The position numbers and the translations under genes were made by a program. From Amphibacillus xylanus NBRC 15112 (lineage in GTDB: Bacteria; Bacillota; Bacilli; Bacillales; Amphibacillaceae), in assembly GCF_000307165.1 (NCBI RefSeq), contig NC_018704.1, forward strand, positions 1,302,001 through 1,366,000: 64,000 nt of DNA, written 5' to 3'. Below, one piece after another: positions 36,360 through 45,328 of the stretch. Numbering within the stretch: position 1 is the first letter of the stretch; every line of letters starts with the position of its first letter. The notes under the pieces were generated by a model that ran no database searches, had not been told where the DNA came from, and saw only the letters and a program-made list of their open reading frames with translations.

Positions 36360-37214
36360 TTACTTTGGTGCAATAAAAACACCAACAATATTTGGTCCTG
36401 AATGAGCACCGATTACACTTGTGAGTAGACGAATATTAATGTTCATATCAGGATATTCATTTAATAATTGAAGACGCACTTCTTCAGCAACTTCTGGAAT
36501 ATTACCATGCGCTACATCAATTTGAACCGGATAATCAATTGATTCAATATGCTCCTTAACTAATTCAATTAATCTATTAGTTGCACGTTTGTTTGTTCGT
36601 ATTTTTTCTGCTATTTCTAAACCTTTTGAATTCTTTGCTTCAATCCGAATAATTGGTTTAATTTTTGCTAATTTAGCCACTGTTCCTAGAACTGCTGGTA
36701 CTCTTCCACTTTCAACTAAATTTTGCAAATCATATATTGCTGCAAAAGCGATTACTTTTTCTCTTAATTCGTCTAAATGGGTCATAATTTCATCAACTGT
36801 TTTGCCTTGATCTGCTAAGCGTTTAGCTTCAATTGCTAAGTGACCAGCCGGAATTGAAACAAGTTTAGTGTCATAAACAGTTACTTTTGCTTGATCAATT
36901 TCCTGGGCGACTAGATTTAATGTTTGAACTGTTCCTGAAACTGTCGATCCTAAACTAATACTTAATATCTCATCATATTCTTGACTTAATTTATTATATA
37001 ATTGAAAGGCTTCATTAGGTTGAGGTTGCGAAGTTGACGGTACTTTACTTGAGTTAGCCATTTTCGCATAAAATTCTTGATTGGTAATCTCAAAGCCATC
37101 TTTATAAGTCCTGTCTTCAAATACAATTTCTATTGGTAATATGTATATTCCTAATTCTTCAGCTTGTTCAGGTGTAATATTGCAGCCTGTATCAGTCACA
37201 ATTGCAATACTCAT
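36360..37214 (-). CDS. degV: DegV family fatty-acid-binding protein
   Basis: 284-residue two-domain protein. The start SIAIVTDTGCNITPEQAEELGIYILP (broken motif: TDTGCNIT) and PSTSQPQP are family markers, and SISLGSTVSGTVQ contributes to the lipid head-group pocket. Homologues (FakB) bind fatty acids and hand them to the kinase FakA. The C-terminus VIGAHSGPNIVGVFIAPK is complete, so the fusion point with the glyoxalase remnant lies just after its stop. A GGAGGATCAG site precedes the ATG. Confidence 0.9.
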   Translation of the reverse strand: MSIAIVTDTGCNITPEQAEELGIYILPIEIVFEDRTYKDGFEITNQEFYAKMANSSKVPSTSQPQPNEAFQLYNKLSQEYDEILSISLGSTVSGTVQTLNLVAQEIDQAKVTVYDTKLVSIPAGHLAIEAKRLADQGKTVDEIMTHLDELREKVIAFAAIYDLQNLVESGRVPAVLGTVAKLAKIKPIIRIEAKNSKGLEIAEKIRTNKRATNRLIELVKEHIESIDYPVQIDVAHGNIPEVAEEVRLQLLNEYPDMNINIRLLTSVIGAHSGPNIVGVFIAPK

Positions 37215-37296
37215 TACTGATCCTCCATTCTGATCTCTTTATATTAGTTTATCATATTTAATGATACTAAAGGTCTTATAGCAGAATAACAAGAAA

Positions 37297-37328
37297 AACG
37301 TGACATTTTAATAAACAGATGTCACGTT
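37297..37328 (-). terminator. Hairpin after the DUF2200 gene
   Basis: AACGTGACAT and ATGTCACGTT form a ten-base stem; read on the minus strand it is followed by TTTCTTG. It would end the DUF2200 transcript before degV. Confidence 0.65.
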
Positions 37329-37334
37329 TCAATG

Positions 37335-37688
37335 TTATGAATTCCTTAGTATCTTTTCCATTGCTTTACCTTTTGCTAATTCATCAATTAACTTGTCCAT
37401 GTATCTAATTTCTTGCATAATTGGTTCTTCAATTTCTTCTACTCTGACACCACAAAGTACACCTTTAATTAACTATCTATTTGGATGTAATTTAGGTGCA
37501 TGTGTAAAGAAGTTTTCAAAATCTGTCTCAAGTTCTATATGTTTATTTACTTCATCCATGCTATAGCCCGTTAACCAAGTAATAATTTGATCGACTTCTT
37601 CCTTTGTCCGTCCTTTTCGTTCTACCTTTTTTATATAAAGTGGATACACTTTTGCAAAACTCATTGTATAAATTTTATGTTTGTTCAC
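37335..37688 (-). pseudogene. DUF2200 gene with in-frame TAG stop
   Basis: From a GTG behind AAAGGGG the frame reads a normal DUF2200 protein (KHKIYTMSFAKVYPLYIKK, KGRTKEEVDQIITWLTGYS) up to HPNR, then meets TAG at 37473-37475. The same frame continues without a break as [17 protein letters not shown] and [18 protein letters not shown] to a TAA at 37335-37337. Those are the expected C-terminal residues of the family, so a single base change made the stop. The product is either 71 residues, truncated, or the gene is dead. Function of DUF2200 is unknown. Confidence 0.85.
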
Positions 37689-37829
37689 GGTGATACCCCT
37701 TTCTCTCAATTACGAATAACACTACTGATAATATTGTAACACGAATTAAGTTAATTTACGTGTTACGGTGCTTATTAAAGAGAAACATTAGATTTATAAA
37801 AGATAACACGTGCTGAACATCATATTTAT

Positions 37830-39404
37830 TTAATAGCCCGAATCGTCAGAGGTTAGATTGTCTATCATCTTATAATCATATTTTTGTAATGGCTTTTCTG
37901 CAGGGCCTTCCAAGACTACACCTGTGTAAGAAAACCTTGATCCATGACATGGGCAATCCCACGACCTCTCACCTCTATTCCAATCAACTTCACAACCGAT
38001 ATGAGTACATGTGGTGTCTACAATATGAATCTTCCCCTCTTTATCCTTATACGCCCCTTTTCTTTCTCCATCTATAGTCAAAATAGCCGCTTCATCATTT
38101 GCGATAGATTCAGTTGTTATATGACTTAATTGCAGCTTTCCTTTAATTAATTGTTCTACTACATTCGCATTTTGAACAATTAAGTTTTTTATACTTGGTA
38201 TCGGATAAAATCTTGACGGCCTATAAAGATCTTGATAATTATTTTTTCGCTTTAACACGAGATCAGACAACAGTATAGCTGCATGAGTACCATTAGTCAT
38301 ACCCCACTTCCGATAACCCGTAGCAATTAAAATTCGATCTTGTCCTTGGGTTATCTTACCGACATATGGTACTTTATCGATTGTAATCAAATCCTGAGCT
38401 GACCATCGATGAGAAATTGCTTCAAGACCTAAATGATGTTTTCCGAAAACCTCTAATGCTTCATAATGCTTCAGTGTATCTTCACTTTGCCCTGTTTTAT
38501 GGCTTTCCCCACCAATTAAAATCATCTCTTCATCATTAATCGTTACAGATCTTAATGATCGTTTCGGTTCATCGGCACTAAGGTACATGCCTCCAGGATA
38601 TTTAATATTTGATTTTGCAGCAATAATATATGATCTTTCTGCATGCATTCTAGCTGAATATAGTCCAATCCCTTCATAAAATGGGAAATGACTGCAAGCT
38701 AATATATAATCAGCTGTTACAGAAAACTTTTCACTAGTATAAACAGTTCGTTGGATTCTTGTTTCCACATCAACAGCAGTTGTCTGCTCAAAAATTTGCG
38801 CACCTTTACTTATTATCTGTTTAACTAACGCAGTTAAATATTTTACTGGATGAAACTGTGCTTGATTACTCATGATTAAGGCATTTTTCACCTCAATACC
38901 AAATGGAATAGAATCAACCAAACTTCCTTTAATATTTAACTTCTCATAGGCAATAGCTTCTTTTTCAATTTTTTCTTGATATTTTTCTGTTGTTGCGTAA
39001 AGCCAGGCGTCTTGAGGGCTGAAATCACAATCAATTTCATGTAATTCAATCGTTTTTTTGATAAAATTCAGTGCTTCCATATTGGATTCATAATACATAC
39101 CTGCTCTGTCTATACCTATGTTACGAATCAATTCATCATAAATCAGATCATGTTGTGCTGTTATTTTCGCAGTCGTATGTCCTGTGGTACCATTCAATAG
39201 CCGGTCAGATTCTAATAGGGCAACTTTCAAACCAGCATTCGTTAATAAATAGGCAGTGGTAATTCCTGTGATACCACCACCAACGATAACGGCATCAACA
39301 TGAATATCTGTATTTAGCTTCGGGAAATTAGGTAATTCATCATAATTAGTCCAATAAGAATTTGGCGATTCGGGTAGTTTATCTTGTCTATATTTATTAA
39401 CCAT
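37830..39404 (-). CDS. FAD-dependent oxidoreductase with C-terminal Rieske domain (YhfW-like)
   Basis: 524-residue protein. The N-terminal dinucleotide-binding motif VDAVIVGGGITGITTAYLL begins near residue 40 of the DAO-type FAD domain. The C-terminal 100 residues form a Rieske 2Fe-2S domain with CTHIGC and CPCHGS as cluster ligands. This order is that of B. subtilis YhfW; the substrate is unknown. The ATG at 39404 lies seven to eight bases after TTGGAGG. It is not in an operon. Confidence 0.9.
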   Translation of the reverse strand: MVNKYRQDKLPESPNSYWTNYDELPNFPKLNTDIHVDAVIVGGGITGITTAYLLTNAGLKVALLESDRLLNGTTGHTTAKITAQHDLIYDELIRNIGIDRAGMYYESNMEALNFIKKTIELHEIDCDFSPQDAWLYATTEKYQEKIEKEAIAYEKLNIKGSLVDSIPFGIEVKNALIMSNQAQFHPVKYLTALVKQIISKGAQIFEQTTAVDVETRIQRTVYTSEKFSVTADYILACSHFPFYEGIGLYSARMHAERSYIIAAKSNIKYPGGMYLSADEPKRSLRSVTINDEEMILIGGESHKTGQSEDTLKHYEALEVFGKHHLGLEAISHRWSAQDLITIDKVPYVGKITQGQDRILIATGYRKWGMTNGTHAAILLSDLVLKRKNNYQDLYRPSRFYPIPSIKNLIVQNANVVEQLIKGKLQLSHITTESIANDEAAILTIDGERKGAYKDKEGKIHIVDTTCTHIGCEVDWNRGERSWDCPCHGSRFSYTGVVLEGPAEKPLQKYDYKMIDNLTSDDSGY

Positions 39405-39605
39405 TAATTTTTCCTCCAATATTGTTGCTCTACATAATTAGCATTCCTGATTAATAAGCGATTATACCACTTTATAAAGCAACTAATTTTCTCAGCGCCT
39501 CTAGTATAAGTAATATTAGAATTAACGATTTACGGTTGACCCCTTCCCTTTTAAATAACTTGTGTTTATGGTAAACGAATACAAATGTTATGTAAGTCAA
39601 TCTAG

Positions 39606-39633
39606 TTGTATAATAAAAATTATGTGTTATAAT
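39606..39633 (+). promoter_or_regulatory. Promoter of the riboswitch-nrdHIEF transcript
   Basis: TTGTAT at 39606-39611, 16 bases, TATAAT at 39628-39633. The predicted start, near 39640, is about 45 bases before the riboswitch. Confidence 0.6.
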
Positions 39634-39683
39634 TCAATATGTAGTATATCGAGTTGTAATTAACAATAAAATAACACAAAATA

Positions 39684-39855
39684 TAGTATCTTGAGTAATG
39701 GTGACATTTATATGTCTTAAAAGGGAATTCAGTCAAATCTGAAGCTGCCCCCGCAACTGTAAGTGTTGACGAACTAGCAAACCACTGTATCATTTCTTTG
39801 ATATGGGAAGGGCTATAGTAGGATGAAACACTAGCCAGGAGACCTGCCAATACTT
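39684..39855 (+). ncRNA. Cobalamin (B12) riboswitch
   Basis: Adenosylcobalamin-sensing leader RNA. The conserved core is present: TTAAAAGGGAA, GCTGCCCCCGCAACTGTAAG, and the B12 box AGCCAGGAGACCTGCC at 39833-39848. P1 can be formed by AGTAT (39685-39689) and ATACT (39850-39854). A terminator hairpin follows at 39928-39955, so ligand binding should stop transcription before nrdHIEF. Control of a B12-independent ribonucleotide reductase by B12 is known from other bacteria. Confidence 0.95.
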
Positions 39856-39927
39856 ATAGTTTCTATTTTTCGGGGATGAAAAAGCAGAAACGATAGAACA
39901 TTATCACTACCTTTCTGTCGTTTTACG

Positions 39928-39955
39928 CCATTCATGCTCTAATGAATGGTTTTTT
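39928..39955 (+). terminator. Terminator of the B12 riboswitch
   Basis: CCATTCAT pairs with ATGAATGG, followed by TTTTTT. Additional pairing between AACGATAGAA (39890s) and TTCTGTCGTT just upstream may take part in the switch. Confidence 0.85.
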
Positions 39956-39979
39956 ATTATTTAAAGGGAGGGAAATTTA

Positions 39980-40018
39980 ATGCTTGCATATACTACACCC
40001 AAAATTATCTTCAAATAA
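39980..40018 (+). CDS. Possible 12-residue leader peptide
   Basis: AAAGGGAGGG is followed six bases later by ATG and a frame encoding MLAYTTPKIIFK then TAA. The ribosome site is stronger than those of most genes here. It lies between the riboswitch terminator and nrdH and might influence nrdH translation or RNA stability. It may also be chance. Confidence 0.35.
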   Translation: MLAYTTPKIIFK

Positions 40019-40063
40019 AACTAAATTTTCATATACAACTTATATATACGGAGGAATTTTATC

Positions 40064-40285
40064 ATGGAAGTAATAGTTTACTCAAAAAGCGGCTGCCCTG
40101 AATGCGTCTTTACGAAAAAATTTCTTGAGGAAGAAAATATATTATATAAGGAAAAAAGAGTTGATCAAAATAAAGCGTATTTAGATGAAGTTATAGAATT
40201 AGGATTTAGTTCTTTACCCGTCGTTAAGATAGGAGATCAAATTTTTTCAGGCTATCAACCTGATAAATTACAAACGTTGGTGTAA
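40064..40285 (+). CDS. nrdH: Glutaredoxin-like NrdH redoxin
   Basis: 73-residue thioredoxin-fold protein that reduces the class Ib ribonucleotide reductase. The redox motif is CPEC (SGCPECVFTKKFL). The cis-proline segment SSLPVVKIGDQIFSGYQPDKL is typical. A GGAGGAA site precedes the ATG. It is the first gene of the nrdHIEF operon and is two bases from nrdI. Confidence 0.9.
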   Translation: MEVIVYSKSGCPECVFTKKFLEEENILYKEKRVDQNKAYLDEVIELGFSSLPVVKIGDQIFSGYQPDKLQTLV

Positions 40286-40287
40286 TA

Positions 40288-40677
40288 ATGGCTAAAATTG
40301 TATACTACTCACAAACGGGTCAAACAAGAAAATACGTTCATAAAGTAAAACAATATCAAGCAATTGAAATTACCCCGTCAAATTTTGAGATTGAGATGAA
40401 CGAACCTTTTATTCTTGTTATGCCCTCATACGAACCTAACATTCATCCTATTGTAACGGATACGGCAGCTGAATTTTTAGAAACAAAATGTAATCTTACT
40501 TTATGTAAAGGGTTATTTGGAGTTGGTAATCGGAATTTCGCTAACTTGTTTTGTATTACTGCTAAAGTTCTAGCAAAGGAATACAATCTTCCTTTATTAC
40601 ATCAATTAGAATTCCAAGGAACCGCGTCAGATGTCACAAAATTAGAAGAGGAGTTGAAACTAATTGAGCAAATATAA
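40288..40677 (+). CDS. nrdI: Flavodoxin-like NrdI
   Basis: 129-residue FMN protein that helps build the dimanganese-tyrosyl radical of NrdF. The FMN-binding loops YSQTGQTRKYV and LVMPSYEPNIHP and the GVGNRNFANLFC segment are visible. It overlaps the start of nrdE by 14 bases, indicating translational coupling. Its start is two bases from the nrdH stop. Confidence 0.9.
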   Translation: MAKIVYYSQTGQTRKYVHKVKQYQAIEITPSNFEIEMNEPFILVMPSYEPNIHPIVTDTAAEFLETKCNLTLCKGLFGVGNRNFANLFCITAKVLAKEYNLPLLHQLEFQGTASDVTKLEEELKLIEQI

Positions 40678-42859
40678 TATTCAAGCAATAGAAAAAACTA
40701 AAGATATTACTTACTTCAAATTAAATAATCAGGTTAATATACCGAGTGAAAATAATGAAATTCAATTAAATAAGGATAAAGAGGCTGTCAGGGCTTACTT
40801 TTTAGAACATGTTAATCCCAATACAGTGTTCTTCCACACACTTGAAGAAAAAATAAATTACTTAATTGAAAATGATTATATTGAGGAAGCATTTATAAGA
40901 AAATATGATTTTGAATTTATAAAGCAGTTATTTAACTTTTTATACGAACAAAAATTTAGATTCAATAGTTTTATGGGAGCTTATAAATTTTATAACCAAT
41001 ATGCACTTAAAACTAATGATGGTAGTAAATATTTAGAAAGATATGAGGATCGCATTGGATTTGTTGCTTTATATTTAGCTACAGGTGATGAAAAGTTAGC
41101 TTGGAATATTGCAAAAGAGCATATTAACAAACGTTTCCAACTAGCTACACCAACATTCTTAAACGCTGGTAAAACATCTCGTGGTGAACTTGTCAGTTGT
41201 TTCTTACTTGACATACAAGATAATATGGAATCAATTGGTCGGACAATTAATTCTGCTCTTCAACTATCAAAGCGTGGTGGCGGCGTTGGTATTAACTTAA
41301 CTAATCTAAGAGAAGCTGGTGCACCAATTAAAAAGATTGCTAACGCTGGATCAGGTGTGGTTCCAGTGATGAAAATATTCGAGGACAGCTTCAGTTATGC
41401 AAATCAACTTGGACAGCGTAATGGTGCAGGTGCTGTATATTTAAATGTTTTCCATCCAGATATTTATGAGTTTTTATCTACTAAAAAGGAAAACGCTGAT
41501 GAAAAAATTCGTGTGAAAACATTATCATTAGGTCTTATTGTGCCAGACAAATATTATGAATTATTAAAAACAAATGCACCAATGTATCTATTTAGTCCGT
41601 ATGATATTGAACGAATCTATAGTAAGCCATTTTCTTATATCAATATTACTGAAATGTATGATGAGCTAGTGCAAAACGATAACATTAAAAAGTATAGAAT
41701 TAATGCTCGCGAGCTAGAACAAGAAATCTCAAAGCTTCAACAAGAATCTGGTTACCCATATATTGTGAATATTGATACTGTAAATAATGATAACCCAATT
41801 AACGGTCAAATTATTATGAGTAATTTATGTAGTGAGATTCTACAAGTTCAATCCCCTTCTGAATTAAATGAAGATATTTCATATAAAGCAGTTGGTCACG
41901 ACATCAGTTGTAATTTAGGATCAACAAATATTACCGAGATGATTAAGTCAGATAACTTTGAAGAATCAATTGATACCGCTATTCGTGCATTAACATCTGT
42001 TTCAGATATGACAAGTATTAAAGCCGTTCCGACTGTTGATAAAGGTAATCGATCATATCATTCAATTGGGCTAGGAGCAATGGGATTACATACAGCTTTA
42101 GCTACTAATCAAATTCATTATGGATCAGATGAAGCGATTGAATTTACTGATGCTTATTTTAGAGCTGTAAGATATTATGCATTAAAGACAAGTAATAAAC
42201 TTGCCCAAGAAAAACAAGAGACATTTTTTGAGTTTGAGAAATCTGCATATGCTGATGGATCATATTTAAGGACAAAATACATCGATCAAGAAGAGTTTAC
42301 TTTTAAGTCAGAAAAAGTGAAGGAAATATTTAAAAATGTTCCAATGCCTACAATCGAGGATTGGAAAGAATTGAATGATGATATCATGAAGCATGGGCTT
42401 TATAATGCATATTTACTTGCGATAGCACCAACAGGTAGTATTTCGTATATTAACGAGGCATCAAGTTCACTTCATCCTATTGTGAATTTAATTGAAAATA
42501 GACAAGAAGAAAATATCGGTTCAGTTTATTACCCTGCCCCTCATTTAAATAATAAAACGATTCAATATTATCAATCTGCTTATGATACAGACATGCGTGA
42601 TGTAATTAATACATACGCAGCGGCTCAAAAGCACATTGATCAAGGTATGAGTCTAACGTTATTTATGCGCTCTGTCATCCCCGAAGGACTTTACGAATGG
42701 AAGAATGGAAAAACGCAAAATATGACGACAAGAGATTTGAATCGATTAAGAAATTATGCTTGGACAAAGGGAATTAAAACGATCTATTATGTTCGAACAC
42801 ATACTGGTAACTATTCACAAGAAATTGGTGTTAATCACTGTGAAAGTTGCATTATATAA
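40664..42859 (+). CDS. nrdE: Class Ib ribonucleotide reductase, large subunit
   Basis: 731-residue catalytic subunit reducing ribonucleoside diphosphates. Markers: SRGELVSCFLL with the first active-site Cys, LSKRGGGVGIN, NLCSEILQVQ with the radical-bearing Cys and Glu, and the C-terminal CESC pair for re-reduction by NrdH. The start is a TTG 11 bases after AGAGGAG. Expression is under the upstream B12 riboswitch. Confidence 0.96.
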   Translation: MSKYNIQAIEKTKDITYFKLNNQVNIPSENNEIQLNKDKEAVRAYFLEHVNPNTVFFHTLEEKINYLIENDYIEEAFIRKYDFEFIKQLFNFLYEQKFRFNSFMGAYKFYNQYALKTNDGSKYLERYEDRIGFVALYLATGDEKLAWNIAKEHINKRFQLATPTFLNAGKTSRGELVSCFLLDIQDNMESIGRTINSALQLSKRGGGVGINLTNLREAGAPIKKIANAGSGVVPVMKIFEDSFSYANQLGQRNGAGAVYLNVFHPDIYEFLSTKKENADEKIRVKTLSLGLIVPDKYYELLKTNAPMYLFSPYDIERIYSKPFSYINITEMYDELVQNDNIKKYRINARELEQEISKLQQESGYPYIVNIDTVNNDNPINGQIIMSNLCSEILQVQSPSELNEDISYKAVGHDISCNLGSTNITEMIKSDNFEESIDTAIRALTSVSDMTSIKAVPTVDKGNRSYHSIGLGAMGLHTALATNQIHYGSDEAIEFTDAYFRAVRYYALKTSNKLAQEKQETFFEFEKSAYADGSYLRTKYIDQEEFTFKSEKVKEIFKNVPMPTIEDWKELNDDIMKHGLYNAYLLAIAPTGSISYINEASSSLHPIVNLIENRQEENIGSVYYPAPHLNNKTIQYYQSAYDTDMRDVINTYAAAQKHIDQGMSLTLFMRSVIPEGLYEWKNGKTQNMTTRDLNRLRNYAWTKGIKTIYYVRTHTGNYSQEIGVNHCESCII

Positions 42860-42884
42860 TTAGGAACTAGGAAAGGGATGTAGA

Positions 42885-43892
42885 ATGAGAAAAAAATATT
42901 TTAATGAGATTCTAGCCAGTGAAGACAATCGTCATTCTGTTCATTACTATAAATCAATCGATTGGAATCAAATTGAAGATGGATTAGATAAAGCAACCTG
43001 GGAAAAGTTAACGAGCCAATTTTGGTTAGACACACGAATTCCGGTTAGTAATGATCGTAATGACTGGAGAATGCTCTCTGATCAAGAGCGTGATGTTATA
43101 AATAAAGCATTTGTTGGTTTAACTTTATTAGATACATTACAATCTGAAGAAGGCGCAAATGCGATGCGAGATGATGTACGAACACAACATGAAGAAGCTG
43201 TATTAAACAATATTTTATTTATGGAATCCGTACATGCAAAATCATATTCGACTATTTTCATTTCTTTAAATACAACAAATGAAATAGACAAGATTTTCGA
43301 CTGGGGCAATAATAACCTGTTAATCCAATATAAAGCTAAGCGTATTAATGAAATCTATCAAAATGGCAGTCCTTTACAAAAAAAAGTAGCTAGTGTATTT
43401 CTCGAATCATTTTTATTCTATAGCGGCTTCTATGCACCACTGTGGTATTTAGGAAACAACAAGCTTGAAAATGTCGCAGAAATTATTAAGCTTATTATTC
43501 GTGACGAATCTGTTCATGGCACATATTTAGGTTATAAGTTTCAACTTGGTTTCAATGAACTATCTGAGGATAAACAAAATGAACTAAAGGATTGGATTTA
43601 TGCACTTCTTTTTGACCTAATGAAAAATGAAGAGAAATTCACCGAAGAAGTTTATTCACAAGTTGGTTGGACATATGATGTGATGACTTTTGTAAAATAT
43701 AATGCAAATAAGGCACTACAAAATTTAGGATTCGAAGCTTTTTATCAAGATGGGATGCCAGAGCATGTAAATCCGATTGTGATGAATGGTATTTCAACTG
43801 AATCATCAAATCATGACTTTTTCTCTCAAGTTGGCAATAGCTATTTGATTGGTGAATCAGAGGCTATGGATGAGGATGACTATAATTTTTAA
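42885..43892 (+). CDS. nrdF: Class Ib ribonucleotide reductase, small subunit
   Basis: 335-residue ferritin-like subunit holding the metal centre and tyrosyl radical. Metal ligands are in NNILFMESVHAKSYS and RDESVHGTYLG; the preceding LDTLQSEEGANAM region carries the first acidic ligand. Length is normal for NrdF. An AAAGGGATG site precedes the ATG. It is the last gene of the operon, followed by a terminator. Confidence 0.95.
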   Translation: MRKKYFNEILASEDNRHSVHYYKSIDWNQIEDGLDKATWEKLTSQFWLDTRIPVSNDRNDWRMLSDQERDVINKAFVGLTLLDTLQSEEGANAMRDDVRTQHEEAVLNNILFMESVHAKSYSTIFISLNTTNEIDKIFDWGNNNLLIQYKAKRINEIYQNGSPLQKKVASVFLESFLFYSGFYAPLWYLGNNKLENVAEIIKLIIRDESVHGTYLGYKFQLGFNELSEDKQNELKDWIYALLFDLMKNEEKFTEEVYSQVGWTYDVMTFVKYNANKALQNLGFEAFYQDGMPEHVNPIVMNGISTESSNHDFFSQVGNSYLIGESEAMDEDDYNF

Positions 43893-43933
43893 ATCATTAA
43901 AATCAAAAATTGATTGATAACGATCTACTTTAT

Positions 43934-43979
43934 AATCGAGTAGAAGGCGGTTAATTACCTCCTCCTACTCGATTGTTTT
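43934..43979 (+). terminator. Terminator after nrdF
   Basis: AATCGAGTAG pairs with CTACTCGATT across a 21-base loop that holds further partial pairing, followed by GTTTT. Confidence 0.8.
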
Positions 43980-44009
43980 AATAAATTACTTTAGAAAATC
44001 AATAAAAAA

Positions 44010-44112
44010 GGGTTCAATGTCAAATAGTGTTGGTAGGTTTTATAATTAGCCGAGAATAAATTTATATTAATTTTAATTAAGATACAACTTGTTCACCTGC
44101 TGTTTTTCACTT
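44010..44112. repeat. Solo end of an ISL3-like insertion sequence
   Basis: About 103 bases starting GGGTTCAATGTCAAATAGTG match, with few changes, bases 57815-57917, where the same sequence flanks an ISL3-type transposase fragment. Here no transposase remains. The repeat runs through GCCGAGAATAAATTTATATT and ACAACTTGTTCACCTGCTG. The rest of the 43.9-44.3 kb gap holds only the nrdF terminator and no gene. Confidence 0.85.
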
Positions 44113-44277
44113 CTTAATTATAAAGGAATCTGCTGGCCTTTTTCTATTAAAACACAAAAAGGTGTCAGCGAATTCGAAAAAAAGAACTCACCAACACCAA
44201 AAATTATAGAAACTAAAAAAGCTGTACAACAATAGCGATAGCTATAAATTGTACAACTTATCAGATAACTTTTAATT

Positions 44278-45117
44278 TTACTGCTTAAGTGCTCCATTTG
44301 GTTTGGGTATTTCCGTATCATCAAGTAAATTCATTTCAATGAAATAGGCAAGAAATCTCTCAGCTAATTCTTTTTCATTTTCGTCTGTTTTTAAGGAAAT
44401 AAGATCTGTTAAGATTTGTGCCGTCATAACATTGTCATAATATCGATATCGACCGGAATTCCATGTTGTTCGGTGCGGATAATTCTTATTAATATAGTAG
44501 TTCCAGAACAACATCTTGTCAGATTCCTCTTTAGTTAATGTAATTCGATAACTCTCATGTGCAGTAATCATACCTTCATCGTTTAACTCACCAGAAAATG
44601 TTTCATTCACCATATAGAGGCCAATAATTTTCCTATCAACTTCCTCTTCATCACTAGCTCTAACGGTTAATAAAACTGCACTATTTGGACGTAGACGAGC
44701 AACTTTATTTGGTTGACCTTCATTCTTACCGCTTTGGATCGTACCTGTTGAGACTTGCCAATCTGTAAATATAGCATCTACCTCTTCTTCCTCGATCCAG
44801 AAAACAACTTGTGAGCTTTCGTGAATTTTTATATCCTTCAGCTTATTTCTCCGATAGGCAATTTCCGCTTGTTTTCTTTGTTCTTCATCAAGTTTTTGCT
44901 GCTCTAACTCTTTTTCTGCTTTTTCCTTTGTTAGAATATCTTTCATAGATTCAGCAACATCACGATCTTTTAATTTGATAAATTTACCTAAAGCATCTGG
45001 ATATACGAATTTTTTCGTATCATCCTCAAAATCAACGGTAATAAACGTCTCGTCATGATCAATAATTTTCCCCTTACCAAAAACCTCATGAGTTATTTTT
45101 TCATTAATTAAATTCAC
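44278..45117 (-). CDS. Conserved protein of unknown function
   Basis: 279-residue cytoplasmic protein starting at a GTG nine bases from AGGGG. The first 60 residues form a small beta domain (HEVFGKGKIIDHDETFITVDF, KKFVYPDALGKFI) often found at the start of uncharacterised Firmicutes proteins. A Lys/Glu-rich coiled coil follows at about 58-95, then a globular domain of about 180 residues with many aromatic residues (MLFWNYYINKNYPHRTTWNSG). I do not recognise a catalytic motif. It has no partner gene beside it. Confidence 0.8.
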   Translation of the reverse strand: MNLINEKITHEVFGKGKIIDHDETFITVDFEDDTKKFVYPDALGKFIKLKDRDVAESMKDILTKEKAEKELEQQKLDEEQRKQAEIAYRRNKLKDIKIHESSQVVFWIEEEEVDAIFTDWQVSTGTIQSGKNEGQPNKVARLRPNSAVLLTVRASDEEEVDRKIIGLYMVNETFSGELNDEGMITAHESYRITLTKEESDKMLFWNYYINKNYPHRTTWNSGRYRYYDNVMTAQILTDLISLKTDENEKELAERFLAYFIEMNLLDDTEIPKPNGALKQ

Positions 45118-45172
45118 TCATTCACACCCCTATAAAATATATTCTGAAAACACATGTGCTTGTAAAATTAAT

Positions 45173-45214
45173 AAAAAACGTACGCAGTTTCTAATCGAAA
45201 GAAGTATGCGTACG
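45173..45214 (-). terminator. Terminator after panE
   Basis: On the minus strand CGTACGCA and TGCGTACG close a hairpin followed by TTTTTTAT. Confidence 0.85.
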
Positions 45215-45328
45215 ATTTGAATCGTTAGCTGGCTAATAACCTTTCTATTTCTATTTTATCACAATTTTATTTTAATTTCAAATTAGCTATTGACAGACAT
45301 GTTTTGAATGTAATATAATTATTATTTT

